Assembly: GCA_051294375.1 (NCBI GenBank)
Contig: CM119267.1
Span: 13,552,015-13,616,014 of the forward strand
Source: Paraspadella gotoi
Taxonomy: Eukaryota; Chaetognatha
Length of the DNA stretch: 64,000 nt
Direction of reading: 5' to 3'
Shown piece after piece: positions 45,847 to 56,800 of the stretch (positions within the stretch are counted from its first letter, which is position 1; each line of letters begins with the position of its first letter). A program made the position numbers and the translations under genes. The notes under the pieces are model-generated. The model searched no databases and was not told where the DNA came from. It saw only the letters and a list, made by a program, of their open reading frames with translations.

Positions 45847-46713
45847 TAATCTTTTCAAGATCTTAGTTATGATTAACTTTTTTGCACAAATTTTAACGTT
45901 TAGAGGGACTGCTATGATAATTTGATAATGGATTACAATTTTTAAATTTTATTATTTTATTTTTGACCAAATATTATCAAAAATTTAAAAATAAATTAAT
46001 ACTTTGTATGAACATTTACATTTTTATCATTGCTAAAAATCAATTATTTATAAATATTTTTTTCGAATTCAAAGTTGTACCCCATGAGCCAAATCCAGTG
46101 ACACAAAAGAAATTATTGCCAGTTTACTGCATTGAAATAAACGTAAACTTTTTTTTATTAGATAGAGAATGCTTGACGTTTTTTCTGTTAAAATTTTATT
46201 TAAATTGATATTTTTTAACAACTAGAAATTATTAATTTTTTTTGCAAAGATGTCAAAGCCGTCAAATTGATGGCTCATCGCATCTTTTAATAATCAAACA
46301 CAATGAATAACTTTTAATTCAATATCCAAGATTACAGTATAAATATTTTCAGCCTTATTGACCTCTACAAGGTCCAGAAGGGCAGTTGGTTTATACGAGA
46401 TTCATTCTCAGGCCTTTGGGCAAGCAATTTAAGCAGCTTGACTGAACAACATTAAAGCATCAAAATTGGGCTAAAATGATTGTTGAGATGCAGATATGTG
46501 CGCACTGAGCATAATTGCAAAGTTAAACATGGGAATATATGAAAAGCAGCTGTGGCTAACAGTATGATTTGTTTTCTTTTTAAAACATGGGTAGTTTCAA
46601 AAAAAATATAGTAACCAATACAATACACCAACTGTATCAATTTTTTTTAACAAAAGAACTCTCTCTCCCTCTCACACATTTCTTGTAAAGTGAAAATTGC
46701 TTATTTTTCACAA

Positions 46714-46745
46714 GTGATGAAGTCTTGAAACAAGTCGAAACACTG
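46714..46745 (+). ncRNA. Hammerhead-like core, degenerate
   Basis: GTGATGA, extra A, GTCTTGAAACAAGTC, GAAACACTG. C3 and the triplet are changed, and stem II is GTCTTG/CAAGTC-like. The ATCGTTGTT tail follows at 46762. Confidence 0.35.
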
Positions 46746-47044
46746 TTTTTCTAAAAATAAAATCGTTGTTTGTTCAAACTAAAACTTTTTCGAACAAAAG
46801 AACTAAAGTAAATCAGAGGGGAGTAATGCAGTTGTTCTGAAGTTCCAACTTATCACATATCATTTTTTTTTTAAAGTAATTTGTCACTAAAGAAGTCTTG
46901 CAAAAAGACTGACTGTGTAAGAAACCGATGAAAAGATGAAAAGATTGTTCCACACAAGTTCGGGAGGCATTTTAAGCATTTTTATACCCATTTTAATAAA
47001 TATTTTGGTCATTTCAAAAACGTCAATAATTTTTCTATCAAATG

Positions 47045-47565
47045 GTATAAAACAAGTTTGAGCAAACAATGTCGGATCTGCCCACAATAATTAAGCGGTA
47101 ATCTGCTAAATAAATAAATAAACATAAATAAATAAACAAATAAATAAACAAATAAATAGTATAGTAGAAATAATTACAAATAAAGTACAAAGAATTTTTT
47201 AAACTATTATTATTTTTTCCACTAGCATCATTTTTTAAAATTGCTTAATTAATTAATTATGAGTAAGCATAAATAATAAAAATTCAAATCAACTTGACTT
47301 TGGTTTTTTTTCAATTTAAACTCGCACGATTCCATCTAAACTTTATATCCAGTTCAATCATACACTTTCCTAACCAACACAAAATTTCAGTCCGATCCAT
47401 TCATCCAATCACGAGTAATTGGAGTTTTTGGCTAAGGGGGGACGGACAGACAGACGGACGGATATCGTTTTTTTGCTTAATTTAGCGTAATATGATGTTC
47501 TGATGTGATAAAAATGATATACCGACAAGATTTAATCGGAATCTGCTAAGCAGATCCGACTAAAA
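47045..47565 (+). mobile_element. Family B element, about 520 bp
   Basis: It runs from AACAAGTTTGAGCAAACAAT and GTCGGATCTGCCCAC to ATCTGCTAAGCAGATCCGAC and TAAAA. An (AAATAAATAAAC)n stretch lies at 47105-47158. It is one of the shortest complete copies and shows both ends clearly. Confidence 0.65.
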
Positions 47566-47669
47566 TTTTTCTTAATTTTTGGTAGGTTATGAATGATTAA
47601 TTTTTACTTCGTGTCAATCGATTTGGCTCACGGGGTAGTTAAAAGCACGGATGATAAAGCGCTTATGCT

Positions 47670-48275
47670 AGAACCAAACTTTGTCAATGGGGTGGGTCAG
47701 AAGTTTGATTTGGGAACCTTTCCAAATGAAACTTCATACATTTCTGAGAAAACTTTCAATGGACCAAAATTTTCTAAAATGGCTAGAAGCATTAGTAATT
47801 AATTTTTTAATATTTATTTATAATAAAAATGTCAAAAATTTTATTTTTAAATTTTGTATTTTTAAAAGCAGATTCAGATAGCTTATAAAAAGTTGTTGAC
47901 ACAAAGTATAATTCTTTTTTTAATATTTTGATTGAATAAGTGGGTCAAAACTGGGAAAAACCTTAAAAAATCATTATCATCATCTGATGATTTTAACAGT
48001 TTTTACTAATTTTAAGTAATAAAACATCAAAATTTTAAAAAGTTGTAATTATATTTTTTGCTTAACTTTTTAAACTCTATCAGAATCAATTAAAAAAACT
48101 TAAAATATCCAAAAAAATTTTTTGACATTATATAGCAATATAATAATATTAATTAGCAAATTACTCATGGTTCAGAACATTTTTGCAAAAAAATATTTTA
48201 ATACAATAATTAATACCAATAATGGATTAGTTTAATGCTGTTCCCATTAAAATTTGAATTTGATCGGCTACCACT
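47670..48275 (+). repeat. Family F interspersed repeat, near-full copy
   Basis: Collinear with 8126-8745. It sits between two family B copies, as the 8.1-kb copy is followed by a family B end. Confidence 0.7.
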
Positions 48276-48289
48276 ACTTATGGCAGCGA

Positions 48290-48525
48290 TAATTTTGTCA
48301 ATCAATCAATCAATCCATCCATACAATCATGAGGAATTGGAGTTTAATGCTCAGGGGGGACGGACGGACTGACAGACATAATTTTTTTTGCATAATTAAT
48401 CATAATTTGATGTTCTGATATGATTAAAATCATTTACCGACAAGATTTTGGGGGTGGACCGACGGACCGACAAAGTGAATAATAGAGTCGGAATCTGCTA
48501 ATAAGCAGATCCGAATAAAAAGAAA
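48290..48525 (+). mobile_element. Family B 3' part
   Basis: GGACGGACGGACTGACAGAC, then GAATCTGCTAATAAGCAGAT and CCGAATAAAA. Truncated at the 5' side next to family F. Confidence 0.6.
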
Positions 48526-48570
48526 AGAAAAACCAAAATTTATATTAAGGTTTTTGAAATTTTAAATAAC

Positions 48571-48640
48571 GAGATGGCGGAGTGGTTAAAAACTAAGACT
48601 TCGACCCAGAATGGAATGGTAGGATTCGAATCCTACTAAA
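48571..48640 (+). tRNA. tRNA-like sequence (probable pseudogene)
   Basis: An A box (TGGCGGAGTGG) and a B box with a perfect T arm (GTAGGATTCGAATCCTAC) are correctly ordered, as in a Ser- or Leu-type tRNA. The acceptor stem does not pair: GAGA at the 5' side meets AAAGGG. It is more likely a pseudogene or SINE head than a working tRNA. Confidence 0.35.
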
Positions 48641-49002
48641 GGGAAATTTTTACAATAAACTGCTGTCCCAAAAGTGGTCGTAGAGCAATGGCTTACCGAA
48701 GGGGGAGTAGCCATATGAGTACTCGATAACAAGACAAAAACTCGCTTTCAAATTATCATTTGTACTCGAGTTACAGAGCTTGCCGTCTCAGAAATTCTAG
48801 ACGGATGCTACTGTACTTAATAACATAATTTTTGAAAAAGATTTATATTTTCTTTTATCAACTTTTAACGAGGAATCTGAATCAGTTCTCAGAATTTAAA
48901 AAAAAAACATTTGAAAATTTTGACATTATATAAGGGTAGTTCTATATACAAAATAAGCTGACTGGGCTACTATATTTTTTTAAAAAAACAAAAAAATACT
49001 TG

Positions 49003-49039
49003 CTGATGAAGACTCGAAACATAAGAGTCGAAACATGTC
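49003..49039 (+). ncRNA. Hammerhead-like ribozyme core
   Basis: CTGATGA, extra A, GACTC, loop GAAACATAA, GAGTC, GAAACATGTC: a complete core. The tail AATTGTTGTTC follows. Confidence 0.5.
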
Positions 49040-49837
49040 CTTATAAACTTAATAAATTGTTGTTCAAAAACGAATTTTCGTTACACACCTTAAATAAAAA
49101 AACAAAAAACTACTACTACTACTACTAAAACAAACCTTATATAAAAATATTTTTATTAATAAAATGTTAGTGATTCTCATTCTTTTCTAATTATGATATG
49201 ATACTGAAACAATCTTTTTGGTTTATTTAGATTCCTATTTAAAGTAGGGACTCAAAAAAGCAAAAGACCGCAAAAGATTAAAAATTCGTTAACGACATTC
49301 CTACATTAAAGAAAATTCCCATAACTCCATAACTTTTGACCAACACCATCGACATCGTGTTCTACCAACAAGGATGACAAATTAATATACAGAATTAGAA
49401 TGACTAGAAACATATGCGGAATGAGCAAATATTCTTCCCAAAAGTATTCTAGATACATCTTGCTTAAAAATCCCCCGACACTAAGACAATCACAGTTAAT
49501 AGAATAAAACCAGACCATGACTTTTAAAGCTCAGATAAAGAAATCTTAATTTTTATCTAATATTTTTGTAAAAACTTGTAAAATATAGGTTGATATATGA
49601 AACACAATTTTCAAATGCAAACAAATTTTCGATTGTCAAAACTCAAAGCTAGATATCTTTAGTAGCAGTATCCATTCTCCAGTTAAACAATGGGTTCAAA
49701 TACAAAAAAACATTACCCATTTGGGCTGGTAAACGTTTCTAGATCTCCCTAAACCGGATTAGCATTGAAAACGATAATTTAACAACCATTCAATGCACTA
49801 ATTCCCGCATTTTATGCACTATTTAAGAGTGACAACC

Positions 49838-50062
49838 ATGTATTCCAAGTCTGACAGACCAAAGAGGCCAAGGAAAACAAGCAATAAATATAGAATCAAT
49901 CTCAATTTGTAAGTTTTCCTCGCGTCTGGCAAGAGAAAAATTGAAAGACATGGCGAAAAATTGGAAAAGGCTGCAGATTTTTTAAAAAAGCCAGCAATAA
50001 ATCCTAACGACGTACTACTACTAAATAGACTGAAAGGGGTCAAAACAGCATCTGGACTGTAG
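49838..50062 (+). CDS. Small open frame interrupted by one stop, unknown
   Basis: The ATG at 49838 (context ACAACCATG) starts MYSKSDRPKRPRKTSNKYR. A TAA at 49910 interrupts, and the same frame then continues for 49 codons (KRKIERHGEKLEKAADFLK...NDVLLLNRLKGVK) to TAG at 50060. The composition looks like a real basic protein rather than repeat. A GTAAGT donor overlaps the stop, so the first part could be an exon end. No family is recognised. It lies downstream of and convergent to RCAN. Confidence 0.3.
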
Positions 50063-50669
50063 GGAACGAGGACAAGAAATAGCAAATGATTGCAAATGAA
50101 AGAAAAATTTCGAAAAAATCCTTAAGAGGAAGGGTCATTCACCATAACAATGCGTAATCATTGATGTATTAGAGCTAATACATCGAGAAATAGATTATAG
50201 TCACCAGTAATCACAAAAAAATAGGTTTTTATTTATATGTAAACATTCTGTTTTCAATCATTTTTTAAAATCGGTATATAATAAAATTGTCATGTTAAAT
50301 GGGCAAGCACATTTTTTATAGATTTGTTTTTCAATCTGGTCGTTAAAAAATTTTGGCCTATTTTGAAGTTGATTTGAATGACCCTTTTTCTTAACGAGAG
50401 TAACTCTGAAACTGTTAGACCTAATAACAAATGAAAAAACTGTACCCAAATTTTGACAATTTTAATAAAAAAAAAATAAAGTAAACGGCCGGAGGATAAA
50501 AAAATGGGCATAAAAGAAAAACAATTTTAAACAAAAAAAAAAGAGAAAATGAGTTGGAGCGGAAAAGAGATTTTTTTTTCATAAAAACAAAACGGGCAAA
50601 GATGGAGGAAGAGGCATAGTCTTGAGTTGCTTTCTTGCGGATGGAATTTTCGCCAAAAAGATATTACGT

Positions 50670-50850
50670 TCACTTTGGAGCGTAGTTAGGAGGTGTATAG
50701 TTAGGCTTAGGGGTTTTGGGAATGGCACCCGTATGCGGCATCGGTGTAATTTCGGGCTTTTCACGTCCATCGTCCATACATTCTGTTTTAGTAATGGAAA
50801 AGGCTTCGGATCCAGCCGTGTGAACAAACACTGAAGGCTGATCATCGGTT
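50670..50850 (-). CDS. RCAN: RCAN exon 4 (terminal)
   Basis: Acceptor TTTTTTTACAG before 50850. It encodes TDDQPSVFVHTAGSEAF and a proline-rich tail, with TGA at 50670. An AATAAA on the minus strand lies near 50230. Confidence 0.88.
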
Positions 50851-53800
50851 CTGTAAAAAAATTTAAACCACTGAGTCACAAAAATTATAAACATATTGTT
50901 TATGAGCTCTACGAAAAATACAAAACTTCCCTTCGGATCGGGGTCGAAGTTTTAAAAAAATCTATCTGTAAAATTTTAGCTAAAATAACCGCATTGAATC
51001 TCTGATTGATGCAATGATAACCAAAGGATTGACTCGATGATAGTCATTCATTGACTCGATGATAGTCATTCATTGACGCGATGATAGTCATTCATTGACG
51101 CGATGATAGTCAATCATTGACGCCATCAATGGAATAAAGTGCCAATGAATGACGTCAGGCACTTTTTTCCATCGATACCCCCTTGCTGCGGCTTCTGAAG
51201 CAGCGGACTATACCACACGCACAAAATTCGTATCTTTTGCTGCTTCCATCGTCGCTTTATGCGTCACTTCTTTTGTCGTAGCTCAATTGCGTGTATGAGA
51301 GAGAGAGAAAGAGAGAAAAAAAAATAGAGAGAAGCTGGACAGACGCTGCAGAGCGAAGTCGTTTTTAGACGAATCAGAAAAAGTTGCGACGGAAAAAAAA
51401 AAAAGAGAGAGCGCGACATATAATTAAAAGAGAGAGAAAAAGAGAGAAACTGGACAGCTGCTGCAGAGCTGACCTCGTCTATATATATAAAAATCTTAAA
51501 AGAATAGGATGGAGTCTGCCTTCAATGATAACCAAATATTGATGCGATGATAACCAAATATTGATGCGATGATGACCAAAAAAATAATCAGAATTATTCA
51601 AAAAACGAACGATGACGCAAGAGATCGTACAGAGAGAGACAGAGAGAATGAGACACAGAGAGAGAGAGAGACAGAGAGAGACCGCAAACAAATATTTAGA
51701 ACGTGTTAGAAATAAAATTGTTTTGTTAAGCATCAATTAACTTTTTTTTTCAATTGAAATAAGATTGAAGTCTTTTGTTCATCTAGTCCAAAATGAGGTT
51801 GAAAACCTTATCTATTGCATATTATTGAAAATGAATGAGATTGATATTGATTGTATGAAATGAAAACTCGTCGCGATAAAGCTAAACTATTTTCAATAAT
51901 AACGGTCAAAAAATTATAATCCCTATTAACAAAATATATAGTTGAAAATACTCAGTTAACGACTATGATATTTTTGACTTCCAAATATTTTTTTTACTTA
52001 TCCAAAGAAATTTTATTTCCTCATGTTAGAAAATTTTAATCTTGAATAAACTTTTTTTGGTTGAGGAAAAAACCAGACTGAGGTAAAAAAAACAAAACAA
52101 AAACACAAAAAGGTCAAAACTGTTTTAATTGGCGGGTCTTTAGGTAGGATAAATGGGGATGGTCAAATAGTATGGGGTAACTTGATTAAAAATGTTAGAG
52201 TTGGTTATTGGACTTTATTTAGCTAAAGTATTTGAAACTTGATATTAAGATGAATAAGATAAGGGTATTGTGTATTGTTTTGTATTGTTAGTCATGTTTC
52301 ATTTATTAAAAAATAAAAAAAATAAATAGATCTAGATATGACAAGATTTCTGGAAAGATAATTATTACTTTTTGTGACAAGATTTCTGGAAAGCTTTAAT
52401 GCTAATTGAGCATAAACCTTAACAATACCATAACTTAAATATAAAATAAATATAATATATATTATATAAATATATATATAAATATAATATAACTATAAAC
52501 CATAACACTAATTCTTAACCATAATCATATGTGTAGAATCAGTCTTTTTACACTAATTAAACATAATTAAATAATTAAATTGACTCTGCCACAAACCATG
52601 ACTAACACTAACTTAATCTTAAACATTATCTTAAACTTCAAAATTAACCTTAACCTTAATTCTAATTTTAACCTGGATTTTTTATTTAGATTTTTAGTTT
52701 TAACTTTAACCTTTATATTTAACGTTAACAAATCTTAAGATAAATGCATCATTTTTAGATATCTATTAATAATCAGTACTGTATCGTATAACTCATTTAT
52801 GGTAAATGCTTGAAGTAGGAGTCTACGTCGTTCTTAGAGATCGAGGAAGACTTTTTCAATGGAGATTTTCGTTCAAATCTGACTACCAAACAATATAAAC
52901 GCTCCTGGTAAAAATTCTGGTAAAATATCGATGTAAAAACACTTGATTCCGATCCTGTTGTATCTGAAGGGCTCGAATTTTTTTTCTCTTGTCAAATCAT
53001 CAACATCTTGATAACAAAAAAGCCAGAACAAATAGACTGCTTCAGTGCTTCTGGACGGAAAAATTTTCTATCTCTGATTTTATATAGAAATGAAAGGGTT
53101 TTTTTCCTTGAAAACAATATAAAAGTGACTGAGGTATGTTCCTGTTCAACAAATGAGGTCCAATTTTGGAATCCTTTGGCAAAGTGTCTGAAGGGCTCTC
53201 AAAATTTTTCTTTACATTTTATTTTGTTATTTTGATATGATACGATCATGGGAAAGTGAATTAGTCCATTTTGGTGAAATTTTTATTTAAAGTAAAAGTA
53301 AAAGGGGAGCTAACGATCGGAATTCTAAGAGTTTTCAACCGGGAGTCAGATTTGTGAAAAATCTTCTATGGGCTCTACTCCCGCTTCGGGTATTTTATAC
53401 AATGATTTTGAAATTTGAATAACTATCATTTATTTTCATCCCACTGATAAATATAGGACATTCTTCAGTTAAAAAAACGGTTGGCTATAGTTATATTTTC
53501 CTTATTACATCGAGCACACTAGGTGAATTTCTATGCCTTCAAAATACGGTAAGACATGATTTCTTCAATCAAATCTTGATTAATTTAAGAAAACAGTATT
53601 TGCGATTTTTCATGTTAAGGACAACTTTTAAGGATCAAATTGCTCGTAGGAATTTACGCGTCAATCAGATTCACAGAACTCTTCAGAATAAAGATGACAC
53701 TTAAAAATTTTCTTTTTTCCCCTCCATTTTACTTTTTCCTTCTCTTTCTCCCTCTCTGTCACTCTTTCTTTCCCTCCTTTAATACTTCTCTCATCCCTTT

Positions 53801-56800
53801 CCTCTCTTTTGCCTTTTTTCCCCTTCTTATTTCTTTCTTCCTTTTTATTTCTGCTTTTCTTTTTCTATCATCGATTCTCTCTCTCCTTTTTTGTCTTTTC
53901 TTTTCTTTCCTTCTCTCTTGTTCTCAACCTCCTCTTAATCTTTTTTCTACTTTCTACTTTCTACTCTCCCTCTACTTTATTTTCACACACTCATTCTCCC
54001 TCCACTTCTCTTTGTTTCCCTCTACAATTTTTTTTTATTATATTTTTAAAAATAAACAGAGTTATTATATATTCTCTCTCTCTGATATTTTTTTCTGAAA
54101 TGTTGATTATCAGGGCTAAAATCTATTATGTTTGCAGAAAATATATGTTATATTCTATGCCTCAAGGTGTTGCGCGTTCTATACGTCGCCCGTTTAAAGA
54201 ATTCGACGAGAGTCTTTGGATAATTATTGTTTTATTAGTATCAATAATGTCAAAAACCCTCGTCGTACTCTTTAAACGGGCGACGTCTTGAACGCGCGAC
54301 ACCTTGAGGCACAGAAAATAACATTTATTTTTTGCAGTAGAAACTTTAATTAACGGGCAGACGCTAACTTGCTTCGATCATAATCGTTTCACAGAAAAAG
54401 ATCGGCCGTCGGATGAATAGGCTTTATCATGGAAAAAAAGAATTTTCGTAACGAATTTATTGTACGACACATATTTTGCCATTGGTTTACTTATACAAGA
54501 ATAAACCTATTCACGATTTATTCGACATTTATATATCTTTGAGATTTTGAAAACCTTGCTCCATATTAAAGCCAGTGCATCCGACCGCCGACACCTTGAA
54601 CGCGCCGCATCGAAAATAATAAATATTTTCTACAATGTTCTTTTATTTTATAATCTCTCCAAATTATTTTTTTTATTTCGAGCCGAAAAGTTTTATTTTA
54701 CGTTGAGATTTCTTCGGTGCAGCCGCCTATTGATTTTATTTCAATTTTAGTCGCCTAGCAAATTTAGTAAATCGACAGATTTTGCGGAAAATATTTTCCG
54801 CAAAATCTGTCGATTCTCAGAAAAAAGTCCTGACTTTTTCCATTGGATTAAAAGGATGCGGTTTATGTTTATTAATCAACGTCAGTATGTATATCATCTT
54901 TTTAAAACTAATAAATGAGTTGAAAATATTCTCAAAAAGTCACAAATAAATAGACGTCTTTAAAAATTATTTGTGGCTAAACGAAACAGGTTTTTTGATA
55001 ATTTTGTAGGTATTAAAAGCTTATAGGCTATATTTTCTGTTAATTTAAACTAATTTGAACAATTTTCGTTTAACAAATTATAATAAAAAACTAGAAATGA
55101 AACTTTTTGACTTTGTCAACTTTAAAATTAATTCATAGGCAAACTATAAATGATTTAAGAAATAAAATTACCCAGAGGCGAAGAAGATAAGGAAGAACGG
55201 ATTTCCCAATTAAAAAATTTATATATAATTTGAAAAAACAAAAGAAAGGCAAAAAAATGTTACAATTAAAATCATAGCTTGTAAAAGTTTTTTTTTATTT
55301 GTATTAAAATTAATATATAGCTTCTCATTAAAAAGGTCTTTTGATTTCACATGTTTTTTTATTGATTCAAAGATTTGTTTATGAATTTCATCTTCAACAT
55401 TATTTACTGCAATATGTAAATTATTATTAAAGCATTTCTATATTATAATGAGTATTATAATCTCATCTCCATATTGCAGTAAATCATAATGAAGTGGAAA
55501 TTCAAAGAAAAAAATACTTGAATCCAAATGTAATATAAAAAATTCAAAGCTATTTCAAAATGAGAAGCCATATTTAATTTTTTAACTTATTATGATTGCA
55601 CACTTTTATAAAACTTCATCGTAATTCATAATAATTTTTATTTAAAATAAAACGGTAAGTCCCAGCCAAAACTATAAAAGCGTAGTGTTTTTATATAAAC
55701 AAGTTTGAGCAAACAATGTCGGATCTGCTTACGATAAGTGGTAATAAGCTAACTTGGTCAACTTGTACTCATAATTTGGTCAACTGACATAATTGTTATT
55801 TTCAACTGACATAATTATAATACGATCAACTGACATAATTGTATCAACTGACATAATTTATCAACTGACATAATTTGATCAACTGACATAATTTTGGATC
55901 AACTGACATAATTTGATCAACTGACATAATTTGATCAACTTGCAGAATTTTGTCAACTGGCATATTTTGTCAATTGGCATAATTTGGTCAACTGGCATAA
56001 TTTGGTCAACTGGCATAATTTGGTCAACTTGCAGAACTTGATCAACTTGCAGAATTTGGTCAACTGGTATTTTTGTCAATTGGCATTATTGGTCAATCAA
56101 TCAATCAGAAAAAAATTCAAATAAATATGTCTTTTGGTTTTCTAATTTTAACTCTTTTCCACTCCTACGATTCCATCAAAAAATTTATATCCAGCTTTAT
56201 CACATTACTTTCCTACCCACACAAAAAAATTCAATTTCGATTTATCTATCCAATTTTTAATAAACATAATAATTATGAGTAAATTTAAGTAAAAATACTT
56301 CAAGTAAATATGACTTTTGTTTTTTCCATTTTAACTCATTTCCACTCGCACGATTCCATCGAAACTTTATATCCAGCTCAATCTCACACTTCCCTACCAT
56401 CATACAAAATTTCAAGTCAATTGCCCTATCCACTCATGAGCAATTGGCGTTCAAATAGTGAAATTTTTTTTTTTCCCCATTAAACCAATTTCCACTCGCA
56501 CGATTCCCTCAAACTTCATATCCATCTCAATCACACAGTTTCCTACCCCACACACAAAATTTCATACCAATCCATCCATCCAATCACGAGTAATTGGAGT
56601 TTTTTGCTAAGGTGGGACGGACGGGGTACGGACGGACATTTTTTTGCATAATTTATCATAATTCGATGTTCTGACATGATATAAGTGTGTGCCCGACAAT
56701 ATTGAGGGGGCGGACCGACGGACCGACAAAGTGAATTATAGAGTCGGGATCTGCTGATAAGCAGATCGACTAAAAAGCGTGAAGCCGACGCACTGTCACG

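Larger units (their letters stand above)
41700..46545 (+). repeat. Tandem duplication, copy B (better quality)
   Basis: Second copy of the 4.85-kb segment. The GTSF1-like frame and the MITE termini are intact here, so this copy is probably the reliable one. Confidence 0.85.

Noticed and set aside
48571-48640. Functional tRNA gene
   Set aside because: Boxes A and B are present but the acceptor stem does not pair.
53640-54291. Two overlapping plus-strand frames of 150-160 codons
   Set aside because: Pyrimidine-rich low complexity, then reading into an inverted repeat; no domain.
55752-56100. CRISPR-like regular repeat
   Set aside because: Units are contiguous without unique spacers and the genome is eukaryotic; it is a minisatellite.
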